From Oscillospiraceae bacterium (GTDB lineage: Bacteria > Bacillota > Clostridia > Monoglobales > WRAG01), in the NCBI GenBank assembly GCA_009780345.1, contig WRAG01000003.1, positions 42,185-106,184 of the forward strand: a DNA stretch of 64,000 nucleotides, read 5' to 3'. Position numbers and translations under genes: made by a program. Each line of letters starts with the position of its first letter. The stretch's first letter is position 1. Positions 51,521 to 59,537 of this stretch are shown one piece after another. The notes under the pieces were generated by a model. The model was not told where the DNA came from. It made no database searches and worked only from the letters and a program-made list of their open reading frames with translations.

Positions 51521-52807
51521 TTAATAAGTTCGAATATTAACAATCGAGTTATAATCGTCCCAATAAACTTCAAATCCTGTCGCTTCTGCAATCGCGCGAA
51601 CCGGAACCATTATGCGGTCGTTTATCATTCGCGGCGCGACATCAATACTAAAATATGTGCCGTTAACTCTCATATTGTACTCATCAATTATAACGGTAAT
51701 TACGTCATCGTATCTAAAGAGAGCTGCTCCGTTAAATTTTCCGTCCCAATGAACTTCGAATCCCAACGCTTCCATAACCGCGCGAAGCGGAACTAACGTT
51801 CGTCCGTCAACAATGATTGATGTTTGATCGCCTTGCGGGATATTTACAAACACACCGTCGATTCGCACGCGCGGCGAAGGTCCGGCCGGAAAAAACGCCT
51901 CGGGCGCGCCGAATATCGGATCATATGGCGCGTAAATCGGCGGTGGAACATAGCCCGGCGGCGATGGCGTGTATTCCGACAATGATCGCAGCCACGCGGC
52001 GGTTCCGGCAAGTTGTGAAACTCTGATAGATTCCGCGATTACGTGGCCATACATATCGCGATTTGAGAAGTTATTCGTGCTTCCGAAAAAATGCAGGCAA
52101 ATATGTCCGTCCATATTGTTGTTTTGTATCGTGGAAACGTCATGCTGCATACTATGTATCGCCGCGGCGAAGCTTCGTCCGCCGAAAGTTACCCAAACCG
52201 GGCGTCCGCCCCATGTCTGAACTCCGCCGAACGTGTAAAGATGAAGTTCTGTGTTCCATGCGTCAACCGTTTCAACGTCGGCGTGGTTTCCGTGTGCAAA
52301 GCTTCTTACGCGGTATGTAACCCCTGTGCCGATATCGAAAATTTCCATATACTGACGAGGTTGAACAATTCGACGCACATAGTTCCAGTGCAACGCCTCG
52401 ATATTAGCCGGAATCACAACGTCGTCGGGAAGCGCGAGCAGTCGCTCGATCATAAAGAGGTCGCGCGCCTCAAAATAGCCGGGCTCGATAACCACGTAAC
52501 CTGTTGTATTTATCATTCCCCATTGCAAGTATTCCCACGAACCGACGGCAACAACCGCAAAACCGTTGGCAAAGCTTCTGATTTCTCTGTAAATTGGCGG
52601 AATTACAACGTTTCCCCACGTATCTCTCATGCCAACCAGCACGTTCGGCCATTCGCCCTCGGAAAATTGTGTAAAGCTTGAACCGTCATTCGCGCTTACG
52701 GTCGTCGGTGCGGAAATTGAGTTTCTGTCAGGCATTGCTGAAGCCACGATGGAGAACGCGCCCGACATAAGCGCGATTACTAAACTTAGACATAATAATT
52801 TTTTCAT
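51521..52807 (-). CDS. Secreted protein with WG-like region and copper-amine-oxidase stalk domain
   Basis: The 428-residue protein has a signal peptide (about 1-24, ending VASA), a region with WG-repeat features (GNVVIPPIYREIRSFANGFA, WGMINTTGYVVIEPGYFEA), a middle part, a Pro-rich linker and a C-terminal copper-amine-oxidase N-like domain (VDGRTLVPLRAVMEALGFEV, NDRIMVPVRAIAEATGFEVY). It probably sits at the cell surface. A promoter is visible upstream. Confidence 0.82.
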   Translation of the reverse strand: MKKLLCLSLVIALMSGAFSIVASAMPDRNSISAPTTVSANDGSSFTQFSEGEWPNVLVGMRDTWGNVVIPPIYREIRSFANGFAVVAVGSWEYLQWGMINTTGYVVIEPGYFEARDLFMIERLLALPDDVVIPANIEALHWNYVRRIVQPRQYMEIFDIGTGVTYRVRSFAHGNHADVETVDAWNTELHLYTFGGVQTWGGRPVWVTFGGRSFAAAIHSMQHDVSTIQNNNMDGHICLHFFGSTNNFSNRDMYGHVIAESIRVSQLAGTAAWLRSLSEYTPSPPGYVPPPIYAPYDPIFGAPEAFFPAGPSPRVRIDGVFVNIPQGDQTSIIVDGRTLVPLRAVMEALGFEVHWDGKFNGAALFRYDDVITVIIDEYNMRVNGTYFSIDVAPRMINDRIMVPVRAIAEATGFEVYWDDYNSIVNIRTY

Positions 52808-52852
52808 AAAGTTTCATCTCCCAATTTAATATAGAACCACAATTTAAACATA

Positions 52853-52881
52853 ATTCTATCATATAATACAAAATTCGTCAA
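52853..52881 (-). promoter_or_regulatory. Promoter of the stalk-domain gene
   Basis: On the minus strand TTGACG (52876-52881) and TAGAAT (52853-52858) are 17 bp apart. Confidence 0.65.
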
Positions 52882-52910
52882 CAAATCTTTTGAAATTGGA
52901 AAAACGCAAC

Positions 52911-52938
52911 AAAAAAGCCCGCCATCGGCGAGCTTTTT
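52911..52938 (-). terminator. Terminator after the small lipoprotein gene
   Basis: The stem aaaaagc-c-cgcc/ggcg-a-gcttttt has one mismatch and a T run on the minus strand. Confidence 0.8.
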
Positions 52939-52949
52939 ATATTATCTGA

Positions 52950-53246
52950 TTAGTCTGCGCTAAAAGCGGCTTCTAATTCTCTCATGAACTCTTCGAAATC
53001 ATCGCCAAGTTCTTCTCTAAGAGCTTCCATTTCAGCCTCTAATTCGGCAAGAAGTTCTTCAAGGCCCATTTCTAAATCACCAAGACCGTCGTTGTCGTCA
53101 ATATCGTTAGTTCCGTTGTCGTAAGCTTCTCCGTTTACCTCTCCATTCGGAACTTGAGGATCGTTATTGCGTCCGCAACCTACTAAAAACATTGAACTTG
53201 CCAGCATTGCAACCAACAAAAGTCCTACCATTAATTTTTTAAACAT
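52950..53246 (-). CDS. Small acidic lipoprotein
   Basis: The 98-residue protein has a lipoprotein signal (MFKKLMVGLLLVAMLASS, lipobox FLVGC at about 25-28), an Asn/Asp-rich linker and an acidic helical, probably coiled-coil end (LEELLAELEAEMEALREELG). The signal sequence is nearly the same as that of the next gene upstream, so the two share a duplicated start. The function is unknown. Confidence 0.75.
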   Translation of the reverse strand: MFKKLMVGLLLVAMLASSMFLVGCGRNNDPQVPNGEVNGEAYDNGTNDIDDNDGLGDLEMGLEELLAELEAEMEALREELGDDFEEFMRELEAAFSAD

Positions 53247-53288
53247 TGTTCTGCCTCTTTTCTTTATGTAATTAAAATTTATTGTGGT

Positions 53289-53699
53289 TTAGTCAGCTCT
53301 GATATAAGTAAACGCCAAACCGGGAACTTGTCTGCTGTCGATAGTAAGCTCGACACCGCCGATTGAGTAATTCCACTCTTCAGTAACCGGAACTCCGTCA
53401 ACATCTATGTTCAAACGACCGCTTCCCGGAGTTGACCAAGTGAAAGTATCCATCATTCCAGGCATTCCGCGAGTTCCTGTTCCGTCAGCGTTGAAAATGT
53501 ATTCATAAGCTTCAGCGTCTTCCCAAACCCATGTTCCAACCAATGCAGATGCAACATTGTTTGCCGGAGGTTGATTGTTTACAACTTCATTACCGTTTCC
53601 GTTGTTAGGCTCTTCTCCATTGCCGCCGCAACCTACCAATACCACAAAACTTGCCACCATCATAACTGCTAAAACCCCTGCCATTAACTTTTTAAACAT
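53289..53699 (-). CDS. Small lipoprotein with lipocalin-like domain
   Basis: The 136-residue protein has a lipoprotein signal (MFKKLMAGVLAVMMVAS, lipobox VLVGC), an Asn/Pro/Gly-rich linker and a small beta domain (LVGTWVWEDAEAYEYIFNAD, WNYSIGGVELTID, FTYIRAD) of the lipocalin-like type often found in surface lipoproteins. A similar domain ends the SLH protein at 55843. The function is unknown. Confidence 0.75.
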   Translation of the reverse strand: MFKKLMAGVLAVMMVASFVVLVGCGGNGEEPNNGNGNEVVNNQPPANNVASALVGTWVWEDAEAYEYIFNADGTGTRGMPGMMDTFTWSTPGSGRLNIDVDGVPVTEEWNYSIGGVELTIDSRQVPGLAFTYIRAD

Positions 53700-53744
53700 A
53701 ATTTTACCTCTTTCTTTTTTGAAATTTATTTTGTTGCCTTATGT

Positions 53745-53773
53745 ATTATACAACATGTTTATGCATTTGTAAA
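53745..53773 (-). promoter_or_regulatory. Promoter of the lipocalin-like lipoprotein gene
   Basis: On the minus strand TTTACA (53768-53773) and TATAAT (53745-53750) are 17 bp apart. Confidence 0.7.
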
Positions 53774-53803
53774 TAGGGTATGTCTAATTTTTTTGATTTT
53801 TTG

Positions 53804-53832
53804 TTGCGCAAACGGCGATTCTGTGATATAAT
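53804..53832 (+). promoter_or_regulatory. Promoter of ilvA
   Basis: TATAAT (53827-53832) with an extended TGa and TTGCGC 17 bp upstream (53804-53809). No T-box or attenuator-like leader fits in the 40 bp before the start codon. Confidence 0.6.
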
Positions 53833-53874
53833 CTCATTAATTTATCCGCGCAAACAAAGAAAGGAACACCAAAT

Positions 53875-55194
53875 ATGCAAATCAAAGACATCGAACAAGC
53901 GGCACAGAGGCTAAGCGACATAGTTCATAATACTCCGACCATGCTTTCCCGCACGTTTTCGGAACTGGGCGGCGCGAACGTTTACTTTAAATATGAAAAT
54001 CAGCAGCGAACAGGCTCTTTTAAGGTGCGCGGCGCGTCGAACAAGGTTGCGAAACTGCTTGAAACGCAGGAGAGGGCTCCCGAAACATCCCAACAAAGTG
54101 GATGTTTTGGGATAGAGGAGCAACCGCCCGCAAGGCGAAGCTTTTCGGACGATTTGTGTCCGGAAACGAGCAACGAGGGCGAGTTGCGACGAGTTGTTGC
54201 GGCAAGCGCGGGGAATCACGCGCAAGGTTTGGCTTACGCGGCAAGCCGACTGGGGCTTGATTGCACAATTGTTATGCCGCGCAGTACGCCGATTGCGAAA
54301 ATCGCGGCAACCGAAGGTTACGGCGCGAAAGTTGTGCTATCCGGTAGCAATTATGACGCCGCGTACAATAAAGCGCTTGAAATTCAGGAAACCGGCGGCG
54401 CGGTGTTTATTCATCCTTTTGATGATTTAGACGTTATCGCCGGACAAGCCACCGTCGCTATGGAAATATTGCAAGATTTGCCCGACGCCGAGGCGATTGT
54501 GGTTCCTGCCGGCGGCGGCGGACTACTTGCGGGCGTCGCGTATTATGTAAAAACCCTTCGTCCCGACATTAAGGTGATCGGCGTTCAAGCAAGCGGCGCG
54601 CCCGCGATTAAGAAATCGTTTGACGCGAAAAAATTGGTGTCAACTGACGATGTATACACAATCGCGGACGGAATCGCGGTTAAATCGCCGGGGAAACTGA
54701 CGGTTGAGATGATAAATAAGTATGTTGATGAGATTGTGACGGTGGAGGACGACGAAATTTCGTCCGCGATATTGCTATTGTTAGAGCGAGGCAAGCAGGT
54801 GGTTGAACCTGCGGGCGCTGTGTCGCTTGCGGCTGTTTTGAACCGAAAAGTTGATTTAGCGGGCAAGAAGGTGGTTTGCGTGCTGTCCGGTGGGAATATT
54901 GATGTTAGTTTTATTCATAAAATTGTTGAAAAAGGGCTTGTAACCCGCGGACGGCAGATGAGGTTCCGTGCCATTATGCTTGACGTTCCCGGAAGTTTGG
55001 AACAACTTTCTTCTATCATTGCGAAGAACGGCGCGAATGTGATTATGGTACAATATGATAAAATCAGCGCGGATTTGAACTTGAATGAGACGATTATCCA
55101 TGTCGGTTGCGAGGTCAGCGGTCACGCCCACGGCGATAAGCTGATTGCCGCGCTTGAACAGGAAGGGTACCGCGTGACGAGGGAAGATGCGTAG
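53875..55194 (+). CDS. ilvA: Threonine dehydratase (ammonia-lyase) with an in-frame insert
   Basis: The PLP enzyme turns threonine into 2-oxobutanoate and ammonia. The 439-residue protein has the PLP Lys50 in YENQQRTGSFKVRGASNK, VVAASAGNHAQGLAYAA, the phosphate loop PAGGGGLLAGVAYYVK, and a C-terminal ACT-like domain (RFRAIMLDVPGSLEQLSSII). Between KLLETQ and RRVVAASAG about 38 foreign residues (codons ~65-104, including QQSGCFGIEEQPPARR) stand where relatives have a few. They are encoded by a family B palindromic repeat. Without them the length is normal, near 400. Catalytic or biosynthetic role cannot be separated. Confidence 0.9.
   Translation: MQIKDIEQAAQRLSDIVHNTPTMLSRTFSELGGANVYFKYENQQRTGSFKVRGASNKVAKLLETQERAPETSQQSGCFGIEEQPPARRSFSDDLCPETSNEGELRRVVAASAGNHAQGLAYAASRLGLDCTIVMPRSTPIAKIAATEGYGAKVVLSGSNYDAAYNKALEIQETGGAVFIHPFDDLDVIAGQATVAMEILQDLPDAEAIVVPAGGGGLLAGVAYYVKTLRPDIKVIGVQASGAPAIKKSFDAKKLVSTDDVYTIADGIAVKSPGKLTVEMINKYVDEIVTVEDDEISSAILLLLERGKQVVEPAGAVSLAAVLNRKVDLAGKKVVCVLSGGNIDVSFIHKIVEKGLVTRGRQMRFRAIMLDVPGSLEQLSSIIAKNGANVIMVQYDKISADLNLNETIIHVGCEVSGHAHGDKLIAALEQEGYRVTREDA
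54069..54183 (+). repeat. Family B palindromic repeat inside ilvA
   Basis: The order agggctccc, hairpin aacatcc/ggatgtt with loop caacaaagt (54084-54106), gaggagcaac, then cggac-gatttgt-gtccg matches the element before the DtxR-type gene and, in reverse, the DNA at 63768-63865. It keeps the reading frame open. Confidence 0.8.
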
Positions 55195-55199
55195 CAGTT

Positions 55200-55800
55200 T
55201 GCGCTGACAAGCGCATATGTGCGGCTGCTGCCGAAGAGCGATAAGGGTGTTGTCGAACACCCTTATCAATCCCCGAAAAACTTTTTGAAAAGTTTTATCA
55301 AAACAGGCGGCGCACACGCGCTATGGCGCTATTGTGACCGCGCCGCTATTTGGGCGAGATAGCCGCATTCGCGGAAAGATTAGTGCGTGTGAACGCCGTT
55401 TCAGGCGGAAATTCGGCCCGCGCCTAAAAGCGCGAGATATTATTGGTTGAATGTGCTATGTTTGCACTGATTTTCGCCCGCGGTTCCGCCAGCGGGGCAC
55501 TCGCAAGCAGTTTTTGCTTGTGGGTCGCGGCGGGGAGGGCGACGGTTTGGGAGTGCCGTCGAAATCTTGATTTCGCGAACGGCACCCCTGTGAAGATTTC
55601 CAAAGAGAGCAAGGCGATTTTTGCCGACGCTCGATTTGATGAAATCTACCACTCGTCAAGTTTTTCCCGCGCAAAAACTTGGCAGATGGCTGTGGATTTT
55701 GCAAGCAAAATCTTACGCCCCTGCACTTTTCGACTACCACTTGCGAAAAACCACGCAAGCGAAGTCTCAAATGCGGGATTGTCAAGGGCTGGTCCTTGAC
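55200..55800 (+). repeat. Composite hairpin repeat, family A copy 5
   Basis: Modules in order are a 12-bp hairpin at 55240-55267, cccgaaaaactttt, gcgctatggcgc, ccgcattcgcgg, cgcctaaaagcgcg near 55421, cgcccgcggttccgcc, a nested hairpin at 55553-55585 (gtgccgt/acggcac around cgaaat/atttcg), agtttttcccgcgcaaaaac, an embedded family D copy and the end hairpin at 55781-55800. It lies between ilvA and the SLH gene; no gene is supported inside. Confidence 0.82.
55680..55780 (+). repeat. Palindromic repeat, family D copy 2
   Basis: The sequence ggcagatggctgtggatttt, an aagcaaaatcttacgcccct core, gcacttttcgactaccactt and gaagtctcaaa matches the reverse strand of 12580-12690 over about 100 bp. It is embedded in family A copy 5. 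Confidence 0.7.
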
Positions 55801-55842
55801 ATATTAAATAAAAACTTAATTCAAAAAGGAGAGTGTAGAAAA

Positions 55843-56799
55843 ATGAAAAAAATCATCGCATTACTGATAATTATCGCGGTACTGCTAATCCCCAATTTCG
55901 CGATCGCACAAGGTGAGGAAGCGCCCATCACACGCGGCGAGTTCGCAAGAATAGTTTGGCAACTTTTCGAAGTTGATGGAGAATTGCCGACATCGCCAAC
56001 TCGCTTTGTCGATATCGCAGACAATTGGGCGGAGGGATATATCAGTTATCTTTATGTGCACAGGCTCGTTGTCGGCGACGGCGACGCGTCGCGCAGAACA
56101 TTCCGTCCCGACGATGAAATTTTGGTTGAAGAGGCGATCACCATACTTGTCCGCGCGTTAGGCGGTCCGTCGCCCGACTGGGCAGGGTTCCTCGGCGTCG
56201 CGTATCCGTCTTCCTACATTTGGCTCGCTCGGTGGCATCAAGAGCTTATCGACGATATTGATATTCCCCTGGGCGGGGCGGCAGGCCGCGCGTTTGTAAG
56301 CGATCTTATCAACCGTTCGTTGGATATGTCGGTCGCGCCGATTCTTAACGACGATTACTACGATTTTTCGGATATCACTATCAGAGATTGGGTGTGGAAC
56401 GGAGGGAACGTCTACTTTGACGGCACAAATTGGATTATGCCGGAGGGAAACGGAGCAAATATCATTGAAGAAACTGCGCCGACAATAAACTATTACCAAT
56501 TGGTTGGTACATGGAAGGCTTTTTTTCAACATGTCGGATTGCAATTTGAGTTTAATGAAGACGGAAACGGAAACTTTATCCTTTGGGCGGGAGATATTCC
56601 GCAAGTGATAGCGGAAAACATACCATTTAACTGGGAAATTGAAAGGCGACACGGACAGAATTGGTTGCTTATGCCAAATTCTGATGATGTTGGTTGGGTG
56701 CCTGAAGAAACGCATTTCGAAATTTTCACTCGTTATGGGCAAGAAATTTTAATTTTAACCGAAATCTTGCCGAATCTTGAGTTTAGAAGAATAGACTAA
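55843..56799 (+). CDS. SLH-domain surface protein with lipocalin-like end
   Basis: The 318-residue protein has a signal peptide (about 1-22, ending AIAQ), SLH repeats that bind secondary cell-wall polymer (ITRGEFARIVWQLF, FVDIADNWAEGYISYLYVH, and a second RPDDEILVEEAITILVRALG) and a C-terminal lipocalin-like domain (YYQLVGTWKAFFQHVGLQFE to NLEFRRID) similar to the lipoprotein at 53289. The ATG at 55843 has aaggaga upstream; the longer frame reads repeat DNA. The function is probably structural or ligand binding at the surface. Confidence 0.82.
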   Translation: MKKIIALLIIIAVLLIPNFAIAQGEEAPITRGEFARIVWQLFEVDGELPTSPTRFVDIADNWAEGYISYLYVHRLVVGDGDASRRTFRPDDEILVEEAITILVRALGGPSPDWAGFLGVAYPSSYIWLARWHQELIDDIDIPLGGAAGRAFVSDLINRSLDMSVAPILNDDYYDFSDITIRDWVWNGGNVYFDGTNWIMPEGNGANIIEETAPTINYYQLVGTWKAFFQHVGLQFEFNEDGNGNFILWAGDIPQVIAENIPFNWEIERRHGQNWLLMPNSDDVGWVPEETHFEIFTRYGQEILILTEILPNLEFRRID

Positions 56800-56818
56800 C
56801 CTAAAAGGAGCAAATAAC

Positions 56819-57199
56819 ATGAAAAAAATCATTTCAACCACCGCCGCGCCGGCGGCAATCGGCCCGTATTCGCAAGCCGTGCAAATCGGCAATATGCTCC
56901 ACACGTCAGGGCAAATTCCGCTGAATCCTCAGACGATGGAAATCGAAACCGACGACGTTGCCGCGCAAACCAAGCAGGTGATGGAAAATATCAAAGCGGT
57001 GCTTACCGCCGGCGAGGCGCGCTTGGAAAACGTGATAAAATGCACGATTTTTCTCGCCGATATGAATGATTTCGCGATAGTGAACGAAGTTTACGGCGCT
57101 TACTTTACGCAAAACCCGCCTGCGCGATCGTGCGTTGAGGTTTCGCGATTGCCGCGGGATGTAAAAGTGGAAATCGAATGTATCGCGGTCGTCGGTTAA
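56819..57199 (+). CDS. ridA: RidA-family reactive-intermediate deaminase
   Basis: The 126-residue protein hydrolyses reactive enamines/imines such as 2-aminoacrylate released by PLP dehydratases. It has the family start ISTTAAPAAIGPYSQAV, LHTSGQIPLNP, and the active-site Arg and Glu in PPARSCVEVSRLP and VEIECIAV. A threonine dehydratase gene, which generates the substrate, lies 1.6 kb upstream on the same strand. Confidence 0.95.
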   Translation: MKKIISTTAAPAAIGPYSQAVQIGNMLHTSGQIPLNPQTMEIETDDVAAQTKQVMENIKAVLTAGEARLENVIKCTIFLADMNDFAIVNEVYGAYFTQNPPARSCVEVSRLPRDVKVEIECIAVVG

Positions 57200-57203
57200 G
57201 CGC

Positions 57204-57641
57204 ATGATTATAGTTAAAATCGATCAATCGAACTTAGCTGAATGGGCGAAATTGCACGCTTTGCTGTTTCCCGAGCTTAGTTTCGAGGAATCGTTTGCCG
57301 AGTGCGCCGAATGGCTTGAGAACAAAAAAGAAGTCGGCGTTTTATATGAAAAAGACGGAAAATACGCGGGATTTATCAATTTGTCAATCCGAAACGACTA
57401 CGTTAACGGAACCGACACATCCCCCGTTGCGTTTGTGGAAGCGATATATATACTGCCCGAATATCGGAGATTGGGAATCGGTCGCGAGCTTTTGGAATAC
57501 GCCGAAAAATTTGCGCGTGAACACGGAATCACGCAAATCGCGTCTGACTGCTTTATCGACAACGCTTTAAGCGAGGAATTTCATAAAAATTGTGGATTTG
57601 TCGAGAAAGAGCGGGTGATTTGTTTTGTGAAGAACATATGA
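57204..57641 (+). CDS. AAC(6')-like aminoglycoside N-acetyltransferase
   Basis: The 145-residue GNAT protein matches the AAC(6') pattern through much of its length: QSNLAEWAKLHALLFPE, LSIRNDYVNGTDTSPV, EAIYILPEYRRLGIGREL, ASDCFIDNALSEEFHKN and GFVEKERVICFVKN. Relatives acetylate aminoglycosides at the 6' amine, but chromosomal members may have other substrates. It starts 4 bp after the ridA stop and is probably co-transcribed. Confidence 0.82.
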   Translation: MIIVKIDQSNLAEWAKLHALLFPELSFEESFAECAEWLENKKEVGVLYEKDGKYAGFINLSIRNDYVNGTDTSPVAFVEAIYILPEYRRLGIGRELLEYAEKFAREHGITQIASDCFIDNALSEEFHKNCGFVEKERVICFVKNI

Positions 57642-57645
57642 AGAA

Positions 57646-57673
57646 AAAAAGCCCGCCATATGGCGGGCTTTTT
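57646..57673. terminator. Bidirectional terminator
   Basis: A perfect palindrome with arms aaaaagcccgcca/tggcgggcttttt lies between convergent genes. Confidence 0.92.
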
Positions 57674-57684
57674 AAAATCTCCAA

Positions 57685-58137
57685 TTAAAATATATCTGCC
57701 GATTCTTTCGGCGATGTTTCGTCATCACCTTTGTTGCGCAATTTCTTAACGCTTGCGGTTACTCTGTCAATCGCTTCGGGGATAAAATCAAGCAGTTTGT
57801 CGTAGGTGTTCGCTTCGGGACTCACGGGAATCAGACGAATCTGCCCGTTACCCACAACCATAAACGCGACAGGGTTGATTGAAACACCCGCGCCGGTTCC
57901 GCCGCCAAAGTTGGACTTGTCATCTCCGCCATGTTCGCTCTTCGTCGCACGAAATGGTTTGTAGTCGGTTCCGCCGACAGCGAATCCAACTCCAACTTTG
58001 GAAATCGGGATAATAATGGTTCCGTCGTTGGTTTCCACCGCGTCCCCAACGATGGTGTTTACGTCAATCATTTCCTTTATGCTTTGCATAGATGAGTACA
58101 TCAGCCCTTGGAGTGGGTGGTTGTTTTGTTCTGCCAT
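57685..58137 (-). CDS. ytfJ: GerW/YtfJ-family sporulation protein
   Basis: The 150-residue protein belongs to the YtfJ family, expressed in the forespore of Bacillus and needed for normal germination. It has HPLQGLMYSSMQSIKEMIDV, GTIIIPISKVGVGFAVGG, and FGGGTGAGVSINPVAFMVV. The ATG at 58137 has aaggagg upstream. It suggests that the host forms spores. It is the last gene of the lysA-scp run, separated by a family F repeat. Confidence 0.9.
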   Translation of the reverse strand: MAEQNNHPLQGLMYSSMQSIKEMIDVNTIVGDAVETNDGTIIIPISKVGVGFAVGGTDYKPFRATKSEHGGDDKSNFGGGTGAGVSINPVAFMVVGNGQIRLIPVSPEANTYDKLLDFIPEAIDRVTASVKKLRNKGDDETSPKESADIF

Positions 58138-58182
58138 TTTACTTCCTCCTTGTATATTAATTTTAATATTAAGCTTCTTGTT

Positions 58183-58289
58183 AGTTTGCGTGAAATTACG
58201 CAACTTTCAGCCCAAAACGCCCGGTCGGGTATTTTATATACACGCTCCCGTGCGTTTTTGACAAAACCTTACGCAATTTGACGCAAACT
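58183..58289 (-). repeat. Long imperfect palindrome, family F copy 2
   Basis: The arms agtttgcgtgaaattacgca and acgcaatttgacgcaaact enclose inner inverted repeats (aaaacgc/gcgttttt, cccgg). The arms match those of the element between pth and mfd. It occupies the gap between the DUF2953 gene and ytfJ. Confidence 0.7.
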
Positions 58290-58301
58290 TAATTTATATT
58301 G

Positions 58302-58907
58302 TTAAATTTCATCATATTTTCGATAAACTTTTACGGCGATAAACGCCGCAATAATAATATGCGCAAGCCTCGTTCTGATTATACCATTTACATACAGATC
58401 AAACATTTTTTGGTTAAACTCGGGCATGATTTCGACGTCAATCGGCGTTTTAACGATAAAGTTGTTGTTTAACAATGCGACAAGTCCGCCGGCGGCGCCC
58501 CAAATCAAGCCTGTTTCAATTCCCGTCCGCGCCGCGTTTCCATCGCCGAACCGCAGTTTCAGCGTTAAGGATTCGAATATCAATCGAGTGGATAGGTATG
58601 CCCGAACTTCTTGCAAAATTTCCCGCACCATTTGAATTTTCCGCCGAACGTCGTGGATTTTTTCGCGGATTGATGCTTTTTCGTCTTGTGTTTCTTCTTT
58701 TACCTCTTTTTTCGCTTTCTTTCCGGTTTTTTTAATGGGCGTTTCGGCATCCATTTTTTTGACGTATTTTATTCCCAAAATTTTGACGGTCGCCGTTAAA
58801 TCGCCGTCTTTCACCTCCGCTTGCAAGCGCAGCGGCGCGAAAAGTAGTATGGTTACTAAAAGCACCAAAAATCCTATTATTCCTAATATCCACCAAAGAA
58901 CTATCAT
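58302..58907 (-). CDS. DUF2953 membrane-anchored protein
   Basis: The 201-residue protein has an N-terminal membrane helix (IVLWWILGIIGFLVLLVTILL), the DUF2953 features (PLRLQAEVKDGDLTATVKIL, GDGNAARTGIETGLIWGAAG) and a charged middle segment rich in Lys/Glu. Its function is unknown; the gene regularly accompanies ytfJ and scpB in Clostridia. It lies 3 bp after scpB. Confidence 0.85.
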   Translation of the reverse strand: MIVLWWILGIIGFLVLLVTILLFAPLRLQAEVKDGDLTATVKILGIKYVKKMDAETPIKKTGKKAKKEVKEETQDEKASIREKIHDVRRKIQMVREILQEVRAYLSTRLIFESLTLKLRFGDGNAARTGIETGLIWGAAGGLVALLNNNFIVKTPIDVEIMPEFNQKMFDLYVNGIIRTRLAHIIIAAFIAVKVYRKYDEI

Positions 58908-58910
58908 AAT

Positions 58911-59537
58911 CTACTCTTCCTCGTTAGCCAAAACTTCGTCTATTTCGACGGTTGTTTCGAATTCAGCAACTTCTTCCGCCGGGATTTCGGCAACCATTTC
59001 CAGTTGCGTCGGTTCGTTAAAGTTGCTGATAGTATCAAAGTCGGGCAATTCAGCCAACGACGGAATTCCGAACGCGCGCAGGAATTCGTCGGTTGTGCCG
59101 AACAAAATCGGGCGTCCGGGGGCGTTAAGCCGTCCGACTTCCTGAATAAACCCTCGCTCTAACAGCTTGTCCACCAAAGAGTGGCAATCGACGCCGCGCA
59201 CCCGCTCGATTCCGCCGCGGGTAATGGGCTGCTTATACGCCACAACGGCGAGCGCCTCAAGCGCCGCAGGGGAAAGAACCGCGCTTCGCTTCGGTTCCGC
59301 AAGTTTTTGAATATGATCGAAATATTCACTGCGAGTGCACATTTGATAATTCTCGCCCAATTGAATAATTTTCAAACCCCGCCGCTTGTAGTCATACTCG
59401 TCCATAATATGGGTAATAACGGATTTCGCCGTTTGCTCGTCCGTTTCCAAAATATCGCATATTTTCTCTAAACTAACCGCGTCTCCGGCGGCGAAAAGCA
59501 CCGCTTCGACGATTGACATGGCTTGACTAAGTTCCAT
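58911..59537 (-). CDS. scpB: Segregation and condensation protein B
   Basis: The 208-residue winged-helix protein is a subunit of the SMC-ScpAB condensin that compacts and separates chromosomes. It shows AVLFAAGDAVSLEKICDIL, QLGENYQMCTRSEYF, LSPAALEALAVVAYKQPITR and VDCHSLVDKLLERGFI, all family consensus. An acidic tail follows. It overlaps scpA by one base. Confidence 0.95.
   Translation of the reverse strand: MELSQAMSIVEAVLFAAGDAVSLEKICDILETDEQTAKSVITHIMDEYDYKRRGLKIIQLGENYQMCTRSEYFDHIQKLAEPKRSAVLSPAALEALAVVAYKQPITRGGIERVRGVDCHSLVDKLLERGFIQEVGRLNAPGRPILFGTTDEFLRAFGIPSLAELPDFDTISNFNEPTQLEMVAEIPAEEVAEFETTVEIDEVLANEEE

Noticed and set aside
55621..55842. Long N-terminal extension of the SLH protein
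   Set aside because: It reads through family A and D repeat DNA; the ATG at 55843 has a ribosome site and starts a clean signal peptide.
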